DNA of 64,000 nucleotides from Campylobacterales bacterium (lineage in GTDB: Bacteria; Campylobacterota; Campylobacteria; Campylobacterales; Sulfurimonadaceae), in the NCBI GenBank assembly GCA_026390165.1, contig JAPLGM010000008.1:1-64000 (forward strand), in the 5' to 3' direction. A model generated the notes under the pieces. It saw nothing but the letters and a program-made list of their open reading frames with translations. It was not told the origin of the DNA and made no database searches. This document shows positions 18,337-29,286 of this stretch, piece after piece; the stretch's first letter is position 1, and each line of letters begins with the position of its first letter. The translations under genes were made by a program, and so were the position numbers.

Positions 18337-19164
18337 CTATAAACTCAAGATACGTAATGCACGGTTTGCGCCCAATATATCATCAGTGATGGCCATTTTG
18401 AGCGATTTAAGCGACTCAAATTTTCGATTCTTGCGTAAAAACTTAACAAAACTAATTGAGGCGTAGGTATAACACCCTTCTACATTATCTAAAATATGAG
18501 ACTCAACCGCATAATTTCCATCGGTTGACATCCGATGTCCCACAAAAACAACACTGGAGCGATAGTGCTCTTCATCTCCCAAACGTGTCAATGCAGCATA
18601 TACCCCTTCGCAAGGAAGCAAAAAACCCTCACACTCCAGATTAATGGTCGGAACCAAATCCGTTGACCCAAGCCCCTGCCCTTTGATCACGGAACCTTTA
18701 ATCGTATAATTGTGTCCCAAAAAATGGTTCGCCCCCTCTATATCACCTATTTGAAGCTTGGCACGAATTTTATGGGAGTGGATAGAATCTCCGAAAAATG
18801 AGACCTCATCGACAACACTAATGTCTCCGTCAAAAAAAGTTTTCAAATCCTGATGGGAATAACGACGATTTTTCCCGAAATGAAAATCGTATCCGACCAC
18901 AATTTTGGATAATTTTGGAAATTTCTTGCCCAACAGCGCAATAAACTCTTCCCCCTCCAGATGGCGAATATCTTCTAGCTGATAATAGAAGATCGGATAA
19001 TGGCTATAGTGTTCTCGCTCTCGTGCGGGGGTTAGATTCGCCGATCCTGTTTCGATAACGACGATAGCACCATTCTCCCCCAATTGGTCAAAAAGAGACT
19101 GATGCCCCACATGCATCCCGTCAAATCCGCCGATGGCGATGGCATCAACCCTTGATAAACCCAT
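18337..19164 (-). CDS. ribF: Bifunctional riboflavin kinase / FAD synthetase
   Basis: Predicted to phosphorylate riboflavin to FMN and adenylylate it to FAD. The N-terminal FAD synthetase half starts AIAIGGFDGMHVGHQSLF (nucleotidyltransferase HxGH). The C-terminal flavokinase half has the GQGLGSTDLVPTINL stretch that in the family reads G-x-x-x-P-T-A-N. The 275 residues fit the short forms in Campylobacterota. The ATG at 19164 overlaps tlyA by 20 bases; AGGAGA six bases upstream supports it. Confidence 0.9.
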   Translation of the reverse strand: MGLSRVDAIAIGGFDGMHVGHQSLFDQLGENGAIVVIETGSANLTPAREREHYSHYPIFYYQLEDIRHLEGEEFIALLGKKFPKLSKIVVGYDFHFGKNRRYSHQDLKTFFDGDISVVDEVSFFGDSIHSHKIRAKLQIGDIEGANHFLGHNYTIKGSVIKGQGLGSTDLVPTINLECEGFLLPCEGVYAALTRLGDEEHYRSSVVFVGHRMSTDGNYAVESHILDNVEGCYTYASISFVKFLRKNRKFESLKSLKMAITDDILGANRALRILSL

Positions 19165-19855
19165 AACATGTCTCCTGATTTCCCTCTTTGCCAGCGATGT
19201 GTGCTATCTCTTTGGCAACTAACTTCCATCCGATCAAAGAACACGCATCTTCAAAATGGATCATCGCTTTGCCTATTGCGCTGTTGTCTTTAACGACCCC
19301 GTTTTTATCCCGTTTCACTTCACGCCCTACTTGAAACTGAGGTTTGAAAAGAACGACTATGTAGTTTGATGATAAACGATCAATTGATTCTAAAATAAGT
19401 TCAAGAGGGATAAAAGCAACATCGCATGTGACAATATCAAAGGGGGTCTCGCTCGTGAATACTCTAATATCGGTATTTTCATGTACACTTACACGTGGAT
19501 CACTTCGTAAAGTGGGGTGAAGTTGATCACTTCCCACATCGACACACGTGACACTTTTAGCCCCCTCTTCGAGAAGCACTTGGGTAAATCCTCCCGTACT
19601 GGAACCAATATCAAGGGCGTTTAAATCCTTCAAATCCCATTCGGTATACGGAAGAAACCCTTTAAGCTTGATCGCGGCGCGACTCACATAGAGTGCCACA
19701 TCGGCAATCTCTACTTTCATGGATTCATCCGTCTCAAAAGAGACTTTGTCAATAATCTTTCCATCCACACTCACGGCGTGATCTTTTATTAGCTGTTGTG
19801 CTTTATTCCGGCTCTCTACTAGCCCTATTTCTACCATATAACTATCAAGTCTCAT
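19145..19855 (-). CDS. tlyA: TlyA-family rRNA 2'-O-methyltransferase / hemolysin
   Basis: TlyA methylates 2'-OH of cytidines in rRNA and in some species confers capreomycin sensitivity. The first 60 residues are an S4 RNA-binding domain (MRLDSYMVEIGLVESRNKAQ). An FtsJ-like Rossmann domain follows, with the SAM motif LDIGSSTGGFTQVLLEEGA (about residues 83-101), then VTCDVAFIPLELIL and VVLFKPQFQVG. The 236-residue length is near the short epsilonproteobacterial form. It is coupled to ribF. In Campylobacter, ligA-tlyA-ribF lie close together, a link I recall from C. jejuni; here an NADH dehydrogenase gene is inserted. Confidence 0.93.
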   Translation of the reverse strand: MRLDSYMVEIGLVESRNKAQQLIKDHAVSVDGKIIDKVSFETDESMKVEIADVALYVSRAAIKLKGFLPYTEWDLKDLNALDIGSSTGGFTQVLLEEGAKSVTCVDVGSDQLHPTLRSDPRVSVHENTDIRVFTSETPFDIVTCDVAFIPLELILESIDRLSSNYIVVLFKPQFQVGREVKRDKNGVVKDNSAIGKAMIHFEDACSLIGWKLVAKEIAHIAGKEGNQETCYGFIKG

Positions 19856-19940
19856 ATTTATCCATTCGATTGTAATGCGTTATCGTGACATAACTTTGTT
19901 TAGGATACCATTGCGCGAAAGTTTTAGGGTAAGGAATCAG

Positions 19941-23153
<3,213 letters not shown>

Positions 23154-23216
23154 TTAGAGTGCAGTTGTTTCCAAATTGGAAATAGCTAGAACATTCACTT
23201 CAAAAAGCTCTGCCAT
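23154..23216 (-). pseudogene. RhuM-family remnant with internal deletion
   Basis: A 20-codon frame reads MAELFEVNV then AISNLETTAL before a TAA. From family knowledge, RhuM-type virulence-associated proteins start with M-A-E-L-F-x-V-N-V-P-A-I and about 25 residues later have V-I-S-x-L-E-T-T-A. Here these two conserved blocks appear fused, as if an in-frame deletion had removed the stretch between, and a stop follows at once. No other part of the gene is visible. The frame upstream is closed by a stop overlapping the AbiC 3' end. This is memory-based recognition of a very short piece, so moderately sure. Confidence 0.5.
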
Positions 23217-23222
23217 ATTTCT

Positions 23223-24095
23223 TTACGTTAGCCTGAGTTCTTGAATTAACGCATCATTTTGTCCAAAAGCACTATTATCATACTTTACTAATATTGAAGT
23301 AATAATTTGAATAATATTTTCATTTTCACAAAAATCAGCATATCTCAAATGCTCAAAAAAAGAATATCTTTCCACTAACTGTTGATACTGCTTTGTTGTG
23401 AAATTTTGGACTCCAATAGCGTTGTATGCCAATAAGATTAATTCATTTTTTGTTAATTGTGCCCTTAGCATATTCGTATATTCTTTTGCAGTATCTTTAC
23501 TCCCTGAATAGGTATCTATATATTTTAAAATTTGATATAGGTTGATAAAATAATATTTAAACGTCGTATCGAAAGTATTATTAAAATCATCAAATTCATC
23601 TTTAAAATAAGAAAACTTATCCTCTTTTAACGTGTGACTATTCACATCTTGCTCATAAGAATTATAAATTTTTTGATGAAAGTCATCTTTTAAAGGTAAG
23701 AAAATATCTTTTCCCTTGAAGATCACCCCTTCCCTATCCAAAGTTAGTCTTTCTGTTATATTATTAAGAAGATTCAACATTTGGAAAAATTTATTATCAA
23801 ATTCTTGATTTTCTAAAGCTTCTTTTTGTCCTCTAAATTCATCCCTAGCTTCTTTTAATTCTTGTGTTTGTAAAATGACAGATATTATTACACCCGCAAA
23901 AGCAAGTCCTGTAAACAAACTTGTTAATACATTAAAGCTATCTCCAAAAACTCCGAAACTTTGAAGAGATAGATTCGGAGTTTCGGAAAAACTTAGATTT
24001 GAAGCAATCCAAATCACGCTACTAAAAAATATTAGCCATACGATAAAAATGGCAATAAATACATATTTGTGGTTTTTTAAAAAATCTTTAATCAT
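23223..24095 (-). CDS. Putative phage abortive-infection protein (PutAbiC family)
   Basis: A 290-residue protein with two N-terminal transmembrane helices (about 12-34 and 50-72), then a coiled-coil segment (QTQELKEARDEFRGQKEALE) and a soluble helical domain with DNKFFQMLNLLN and TFKYYFINLYQILKYI, the blocks I associate with the putative AbiC-like family (PF16872). Such proteins are annotated as abortive infection factors; the mechanism is not known. The ATG follows an AAGG site. The gene is strikingly AT-rich beside its neighbours, a sign of transfer. It lies directly after a truncated toxin start and within a cluster of toxin-antitoxin genes read in the same direction. Confidence 0.72.
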   Translation of the reverse strand: MIKDFLKNHKYVFIAIFIVWLIFFSSVIWIASNLSFSETPNLSLQSFGVFGDSFNVLTSLFTGLAFAGVIISVILQTQELKEARDEFRGQKEALENQEFDNKFFQMLNLLNNITERLTLDREGVIFKGKDIFLPLKDDFHQKIYNSYEQDVNSHTLKEDKFSYFKDEFDDFNNTFDTTFKYYFINLYQILKYIDTYSGSKDTAKEYTNMLRAQLTKNELILLAYNAIGVQNFTTKQYQQLVERYSFFEHLRYADFCENENIIQIITSILVKYDNSAFGQNDALIQELRLT

Positions 24096-24159
24096 ACATC
24101 CTTTGCTTTTTTTGAGGATTGAAATTTACGAGGACGATAGAACCACGTTCATAAACCAT
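24088..24159 (-). pseudogene. 5' remnant of a MazF/PemK-like toxin gene
   Basis: Downstream of the truncated antitoxin a 23-codon frame begins MVYERGSIVLVNFNPQKK and then stops shortly after the AbiC start, in another frame. The opening is typical of MazF/PemK endoribonuclease toxins (R/Q-G-D/S-I-V-x-V-x-F/L-N/D-P-x-x-G/K). All later family blocks are absent. A GAGGGAA ribosome site precedes the ATG. The sequence after codon 19 is replaced by the upstream bases of the AbiC gene, marking a recombination joint near 24103. Confidence 0.55.
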
Positions 24160-24190
24160 CACTAACCGTTCCCTCTAAAAAATCGTATTC

Positions 24191-24457
24191 CTATTTTGCG
24201 GAAGATGCTATTTTTTTCGCACTGGCTAGTAGTTTTTCTTTGTTTTGAAAACGTATGAACACCTCAGCAAGATCGAGGGTGATTCCTGATTTTGCCATCA
24301 CATCTTCAAACGGAATATACGACTCTTTCGGCGTAGTCTTACGCTCGCGGATTAGTTCAGCCAAACTAATGTATTCCGCTATATCTGCAAGTTCTTTGAT
24401 ATGCTCGTATTCTTCAACACTGAGCATGACGGCTTCGGGACGGTTCTTTTTCATCAC
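24191..24457 (-). CDS. Phd/YefM-type antitoxin, N-terminally truncated
   Basis: The 88-residue frame starts abruptly at MMKKNRPEAVMLSVEEYEHI, which in Phd/YefM-type antitoxins is normally found about 30-35 residues into the protein. The missing part would hold the N-terminal DNA-binding strand-helix. In the same frame upstream, FIV precedes the start and a TAG lies four codons before it. The remaining part keeps the helical toxin-neutralising tail, longer than usual (to residue 88). The start is a GTG at 24457 or the ATG at 24454. The matching toxin appears lost (remnant at 24088-24159). It may be a decaying gene or a free-standing antitoxin fragment. Confidence 0.6.
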   Translation of the reverse strand: MMKKNRPEAVMLSVEEYEHIKELADIAEYISLAELIRERKTTPKESYIPFEDVMAKSGITLDLAEVFIRFQNKEKLLASAKKIASSAK

Positions 24458-24492
24458 AATGAACTAACGGTCAATGAATCGTTTATCATTGA

Positions 24493-24756
24493 TCACCCAT
24501 AATGAAACCGACATTGATGGATAATGACTATCTTCTCTTTCGGCTCATAAACGAGACGATGTTCTTCATCGATTCGTCGTGACATTAACCCAGCAAGATT
24601 CTCTTTTAGCCGTTCGGGTTTTCCGATCCCCTCCAAAGAGTTTGGGTTTCGAAGTATGTCTTGAATCAGACGGTTAATCCGTTTGAGATTTTTACGGTCG
24701 TTTTCCTGCCACCACAAATAATCTTCCCATCCGTTTGGTGTCCAACCGAGAATCAT
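24493..24756 (-). CDS. yoeB: YoeB-family toxin (ribosome-dependent mRNA interferase)
   Basis: An 87-residue RelE-superfamily toxin predicted to cleave mRNA in the ribosomal A site. It has the family start LGWTPNGWEDYLWWQENDRK and the core KPERLKENLAGLMSRRI, and ends with the catalytic EEHRLVY ... CRFHYG (conserved Glu, Arg, His and Tyr). It is complete. Its ATG overlaps the antitoxin stop as ATGA, the usual coupling of yefM-yoeB operons. Confidence 0.93.
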   Translation of the reverse strand: MILGWTPNGWEDYLWWQENDRKNLKRINRLIQDILRNPNSLEGIGKPERLKENLAGLMSRRIDEEHRLVYEPKEKIVIIHQCRFHYG

Positions 24757-25007
24757 GCTTCAATCAACTCATGCGTCTCGATTTCTCCACGACCTGATTG
24801 TTTCAGTGACTCAGCAAGTCGTGAACTATTTGCAGGAGTTGAGAGAAGATAGGCAGTCTCTTTGAAACTGTTATACTCGTCAATTGAGATCAAAACCGCT
24901 GCCGAACCGCTTTTTCGGGTGATAATCATCGGCTCGAAATCGTCGCATACTTGATCTAGTATAGATTTGAAGTTGTTGAGGGCTTCGGTGTAATTTACCA
25001 CTTGCAT
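24753..25007 (-). CDS. yefM: YefM-family antitoxin
   Basis: An 84-residue antitoxin that should bind and neutralise YoeB and repress its own promoter. MQVVNYTEALNNFKSILDQV is the N-terminal DNA-binding part, MIITRKSGSAAVLISIDEYN the dimer core, and the Pro/Ser-rich TPANSSRLAESLKQS begins the toxin-wrapping tail. I prefer the ATG at 25007 with AGGA eight bases upstream; a TTG two codons earlier also exists. AT-rich sequence with AATCATTA/TAATGATT-like half-sites lies upstream (25025-25050) and may be the operator. Confidence 0.92.
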   Translation of the reverse strand: MQVVNYTEALNNFKSILDQVCDDFEPMIITRKSGSAAVLISIDEYNSFKETAYLLSTPANSSRLAESLKQSGRGEIETHELIEA

Positions 25008-25049
25008 GTTCAATATCCTGTACTTTTTAGGATTATTATAATCATTAAG

Positions 25050-25100
25050 CTAGTGATTGTCAAGAAGAGAAAAATCAGCCTTTTTGGATAAATGCTTCAT
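25050..25100 (-). CDS. 16-codon ORF coupled to the preceding small ORF
   Basis: An ATG overlapping the stop of the 43-codon ORF as ATGA opens a frame of only 16 codons (MKHLSKKADFSLLDNH). It could be the stump of a truncated second gene of a two-gene module, or chance. There is nothing further to support function. Confidence 0.2.
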   Translation of the reverse strand: MKHLSKKADFSLLDNH

Positions 25101-25228
25101 ACTCGATTGTCCTCAATTTGCTCGTAATAATACGACTGTTCAATCCCTTTCATAAACAATTCACGATCATGGATTTTATCGATCAAAGCTTTTTGCTTAC
25201 TTAGCACATCAATTTCTTGAGTATTCAT
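25097..25228 (-). CDS. Unrecognised 43-residue ORF upstream of yefM-yoeB
   Basis: A short frame from the ATG at 25228, preceded by CAGGGA at a suitable distance. The protein is charged and predicted helical (MNTQEIDVLSKQKALIDKI at the N-terminus, a YYYEQ patch near the end). I do not recognise it. The size and the ATGA link to another tiny frame recall an antitoxin of a decayed pair, but this is inference from position. It lies in the accessory stretch between ligA and mutS2. Confidence 0.4.
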   Translation of the reverse strand: MNTQEIDVLSKQKALIDKIHDRELFMKGIEQSYYYEQIEDNRV

Positions 25229-25284
25229 TGTTTCTTTCCCTGAGATTATTATAGTCGTTGCCATTTGGATTGTAAAGGTATGGT

Positions 25285-27531
25285 TTACAACCTCACAATC
25301 TTCGCCCCAAATCCCCCCAAATGCTGAGGGGCATCGGTAAAGCTTTTAACACTCGGATGAACTTTCAAAAACTCTTTGACCGCATACGAAAGTTTTCCCG
25401 TTCCGATACCGTGATAGATAATCACCTCATCGAATCCTTGGAGTAGTGCATCAGAGAGAAATTTATCCATCTTCTCACATGCCTCTTCACCACGCAACCC
25501 GTGTAAATCAAGCTTTAAACCGCTTTTCTGATCAATTTGTGCAATATGAGTCGGTTTGATTTTTTTCGGAAGATTTCCACTGGGTTTGAGTTCCGTAAGC
25601 TTCACCCGCAACCGCATCCCTTCCACTTCGATCATCGCCTCTTTGTTCCCTAAACTCACAATCGTTCCACGTTGATTTCGATATTTAACGGCTTGCCCAA
25701 TCTCATATTTGATCGCTTCAAGCTCTGCAATCTTCGGGATTTCGGGTTTAGGGATTTTAGCGGCGGCACGGTTGAGCTGACGATGGATTGCTGCTATATC
25801 CAATCCACGAGCTGCCTCTTTTGCCTCATTTATCGCTATATCGTACTCACTTCGAAGACGATTTTTCTCACGCTCTAGTTCACTGCGAAGATTTTCACGC
25901 GCTTCTTTGAGGGTCAATTCTTGCGTTTTAAGTGATTCTAGCCGTTCATCCACTTCTTTGTTTTTTTGTTTGAGATTTCGTTCCATCTCACTACCACGCT
26001 CAATGAGAATATTGAGCTTTTCGTGATTGTCACCATAGACTGTTTTGGCTTTTGCGATAATTGCAGGGTTAATTCCATATCGAGATGCCGTTTCAAAGGC
26101 ATAACTTTTTCCGATGGTTCCGCTTAAAAATTCGTACGTAGGCAAACGTCGCTCTTCGTCATAAATCGCGGCTAATAGCTCCACATCATCCCTGTCCGCC
26201 ATCAATGCGGCAAGGCGTTTATGGTGTGTCGTGACGATAATTTTCTGCCCCCGCTTGATCAGCTCATCGAGTACTACGGCAAACAATGCCGCCGCTTCAT
26301 CACTGTCGGTTCCTAGCTCAATCTCATCGACTCCGACAAGGGCGTTTTTATGGTCAAACAGATGGCTAAACTGCACCATCCGCCCTGCAAACGTTGAAAT
26401 ATCATTACTCACACTTTGCGGGTCATCGATCACCGCTTCGATCCGCTTGAAACTTCCGATACGCGATTTATGAGGATTGAGTTTCATCGGGATAAGATAT
26501 TTCGCCATCGCACACGCACTGAGGATGGATTTAAGAAGCATCGTTTTCCCCCCTGCATTCACCCCTGTAATCATCAAGAGATTACCCCGAAACTCGACAC
26601 TGATTGGTTTGGGTTTATGAAGAGCTGGATGGGAAAATTCATCGAGGACAATCGTACTGTTGTTTTGAGGTTTCAGTATCGCATAATTGTGGGCACGGGC
26701 AAAAAGGACACGCGCTTGATAATGGTCAAACCGCTCAAATTCACGGTCGATAAATCCAATAAAAGGGGTAAGAGGGGTGAGCTTCGTCGAAAAGCGTTTG
26801 GCGTATTCGTAGAGCTTCGCATCGCGGTCTTGATTGACACTGCGTAACTGCTCTTTGGAACGCAAAATACTATCAGGTGCCACGTAAAAAAATCCCGCCC
26901 CCGTCCGTCCGATAACCGCACCTTTGAGGACATGGTTAAATCCGCCCCGTACGAGTAAACACTCTTCATCATTCACATAGTGAATCTGAGTATCCACGAG
27001 ATAGGGGGTGAGTTTTTGGGTATGAAAAAGACGCTTCATTGAGTCGGCGATTTCATTCTTAATCGCTTTTATCCGTTGTGAAATTCGATAAAGTTCTTCA
27101 TCCTTTGATTCGATAAACACCCCTGAAGCATCAAAAAAATCATCCATCTCGTTAAACGGTTCAGGGATAACTATCGTACCCATCCACTCACCGATAAGTC
27201 CTGTAAATCCACTGTTGCGCATGGTTCGAAAATAGCGCACCACTTTTAGAAGCTCGAAAATATCTTCAAACCGCAAAACACCCTGTTTTTTGAGATGGTT
27301 GATAATCCCCTCAAACGGTATGCTCTTTTGTGGTGATTTAAACTCCAGTGAATCAAGGGCTTCGATAAAACGAAAATGACGCTCTTGATCCCCCCCTATT
27401 GCAATGTTTTGAGGACGGGCAAAAAAAGATTCCAATTTTGCTACGTGCGGTAAAAGATCAAGCTTGCCGAAAAGTTCGGTAAGACTAGCGGAAAGTGTGG
27501 TTTTCAACGGTACACTCTCACTTAATTCCAC
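25285..27531 (-). CDS. mutS2: MutS2 family protein
   Basis: MutS2 is a MutS paralogue without the mismatch-binding domain. It is implicated in suppressing recombination and, in newer work, in acting on collided ribosomes. The 748 residues show the ATPase domain with Walker A TGVNAGGKTMLLK (about residue 330), Walker B LVGVDEIELGTD, a long coiled coil (about 500-590) and a C-terminal Smr endonuclease domain with LDLHGLRGEEA and HGIGTGKLS. It follows murC with a 14-base overlap. Confidence 0.95.
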   Translation of the reverse strand: MELSESVPLKTTLSASLTELFGKLDLLPHVAKLESFFARPQNIAIGGDQERHFRFIEALDSLEFKSPQKSIPFEGIINHLKKQGVLRFEDIFELLKVVRYFRTMRNSGFTGLIGEWMGTIVIPEPFNEMDDFFDASGVFIESKDEELYRISQRIKAIKNEIADSMKRLFHTQKLTPYLVDTQIHYVNDEECLLVRGGFNHVLKGAVIGRTGAGFFYVAPDSILRSKEQLRSVNQDRDAKLYEYAKRFSTKLTPLTPFIGFIDREFERFDHYQARVLFARAHNYAILKPQNNSTIVLDEFSHPALHKPKPISVEFRGNLLMITGVNAGGKTMLLKSILSACAMAKYLIPMKLNPHKSRIGSFKRIEAVIDDPQSVSNDISTFAGRMVQFSHLFDHKNALVGVDEIELGTDSDEAAALFAVVLDELIKRGQKIIVTTHHKRLAALMADRDDVELLAAIYDEERRLPTYEFLSGTIGKSYAFETASRYGINPAIIAKAKTVYGDNHEKLNILIERGSEMERNLKQKNKEVDERLESLKTQELTLKEARENLRSELEREKNRLRSEYDIAINEAKEAARGLDIAAIHRQLNRAAAKIPKPEIPKIAELEAIKYEIGQAVKYRNQRGTIVSLGNKEAMIEVEGMRLRVKLTELKPSGNLPKKIKPTHIAQIDQKSGLKLDLHGLRGEEACEKMDKFLSDALLQGFDEVIIYHGIGTGKLSYAVKEFLKVHPSVKSFTDAPQHLGGFGAKIVRL

Positions 27532-28828
27532 GAAGCTGATAGGTTAAATCCCCTGCTCCAAATCCGACAATCAGATCTTTATCGTAGGTTTTAAACACCT
27601 CATCACCAATAATGACTTGAAGGGTATCTCCCTCACGGTGAAGCTTATCGGCAAGGATAAGATTATAACGCCCGAATTCTCCCGCAAAATCAATTTCACG
27701 ATGTTCCTCACTTGCCGCCCAAACTGGAAGTATGACGAGTTCATCCACCCCTTCGAAACACTTGACGAAAGCTTGAAGATTATCAATCGTTCGAGAGTAT
27801 TTATGAGGCTGCCAAATCGCGACAACTTTCTCAAACCCTTTGAGTTCAGCATACGTTGTAAGCGACTGCATCGTCGCTTTTATCTCGGTGGGATGGTGAG
27901 CATAATCATCCACGATGACACGATCAGACCCTTTGAAGATGACATCAAAACGTTTCTTGATTCCACGGAAATTGAGTAAGTGCACACGAATAGAAGCGAT
28001 ACTCATACTCTGAGCCGCTGCCATAATCGCTAAAGAGGCATCCATTGCGATATGTTCCCCAAATCCCCACACCTCAAACTCACCGAACCCTTTGAGATGA
28101 AAACGGGTATACGGTTCATCATCGATCAAGGTATAGGTAATATTCGTAATGTCTTTGCTTGGATAAAGACGCAACGCATCACACGTCAATGTTGCCATAA
28201 ACGGATCTTCCGCATTAATAACCCGCACGCTACCCATCTCAATAAAACGTTGATAGGCATGATGAAACTCATCAATATTGTAGTTATAGTACTCCATATG
28301 TTCAGGCTCAGCATTGGTTACAATCGAACAATAGGGATTAGAATTAAGAAAACTTCCATCAGACTCATCCGCTTCAAAAAGCATCACATCCGTACTTCCA
28401 TCAAAGCGGACGTTTGATCCAAACCCCTTAGACTCTGCACCAATAATCGCACTTCCGTCCATGATCGCCGCTAAAATCGCCGTCGTCGTACTTTTACCGT
28501 GCGCACCGCATACGGCATACACTTTTTTCTCATTCAAAATCCGCAAAAGGGCATCCCGTCGGTGCAATACTTCAATTCCGCGACGTTTCGCTTCCACGAC
28601 TTCAGAATTCGTCGGTTTAATAATCGCCGAATGGATTATCAGCTCGCAATCTTCAGGAATATTATGAGCATCATGCCCAATAAACACCGTAATCCCACGC
28701 TTACGCAACAGCTCCGTAATATGGGTATCTTTCATATCCGAACCGCTCACATCATGCCCACTAAAACGCATATACTTGGCTAACCCCGAAATCCCGATTC
28801 CGCCGATACCGATGAAGTGTATTTTCAT
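27518..28828 (-). CDS. murC: UDP-N-acetylmuramate-L-alanine ligase
   Basis: Adds L-Ala to UDP-MurNAc in peptidoglycan synthesis. Signatures are IHFIGIGGIGISGLAKYM at the N-terminus, the ATP loop VCGAHGKSTTTAILAAI (about residue 106), EADESDGSFL, NAEPEHMEYY and VDDYAHHPTEI with the conserved His. Length 436 is normal. It forms an operon with the hypothetical gene upstream (ATGA) and mutS2 downstream (overlap of 14). Confidence 0.97.
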   Translation of the reverse strand: MKIHFIGIGGIGISGLAKYMRFSGHDVSGSDMKDTHITELLRKRGITVFIGHDAHNIPEDCELIIHSAIIKPTNSEVVEAKRRGIEVLHRRDALLRILNEKKVYAVCGAHGKSTTTAILAAIMDGSAIIGAESKGFGSNVRFDGSTDVMLFEADESDGSFLNSNPYCSIVTNAEPEHMEYYNYNIDEFHHAYQRFIEMGSVRVINAEDPFMATLTCDALRLYPSKDITNITYTLIDDEPYTRFHLKGFGEFEVWGFGEHIAMDASLAIMAAAQSMSIASIRVHLLNFRGIKKRFDVIFKGSDRVIVDDYAHHPTEIKATMQSLTTYAELKGFEKVVAIWQPHKYSRTIDNLQAFVKCFEGVDELVILPVWAASEEHREIDFAGEFGRYNLILADKLHREGDTLQVIIGDEVFKTYDKDLIVGFGAGDLTYQLRGIK

Positions 28829-29286
28829 GCTATTTCCTTCTTAAAAAATCCAATATAAAATTTCCCACCCTCTTGCACCGCATTCATATCGACATACTCT
28901 TCGATAAACGTATCAAAAGGAATTTTTGCATCACACGCCGTTTTATGAATTTTCATCGCCTCATTAAACGCTTCATCCTCACTCAAACCGCCGATGACTT
29001 CAAACAATGCACTCGCATCTGTAACTGACCCCGCACTGTAATGCTCGATCGCATACTCATACAACGCACGCAATGTTGCGAAATCCTGAACCTCAGACAT
29101 ATCAAGACGCTCCAAATTTTCCAACGCATTTGTCAGACGCTCCAATGCCAAATCAAGAATATTCGCATAATACGCCATCAACGTATCCTCATCAAACGTC
29201 TCGTGCGCCTGTGCTTCGAGAACATACAAGGAGGCGATATCTCCCTCGCTTTGTGCTTTATGTATTTTTGCTTTGAGTTCATTCAT
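28825..29286 (-). CDS. Conserved hypothetical, acidic helical protein
   Basis: A soluble 153-residue acidic protein, predicted almost entirely helical, with no signal peptide. I do not recognise a named domain; I believe a similar gene lies between murC and dapC homologues in other Campylobacterota. It overlaps both neighbours by 4 bases (ATGA), so it sits in the middle of a cell-wall and lysine/DAP operon. Its role is unknown. Confidence 0.7.
   Translation of the reverse strand: MNELKAKIHKAQSEGDIASLYVLEAQAHETFDEDTLMAYYANILDLALERLTNALENLERLDMSEVQDFATLRALYEYAIEHYSAGSVTDASALFEVIGGLSEDEAFNEAMKIHKTACDAKIPFDTFIEEYVDMNAVQEGGKFYIGFFKKEIA

Noticed and set aside
23168-23182. 15-base palindrome TTTCCAA-A-TTGGAAA, possible operator
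   Set aside because: It lies inside the codons of the RhuM remnant (SNLET region), so it is most simply leftover coding sequence.
23223-25228. CRISPR or restriction-modification system in the accessory stretch
   Set aside because: No repeat-spacer pattern, methylase or nuclease motifs are present; all identifiable pieces are toxin-antitoxin, AbiC-like or RhuM-like.
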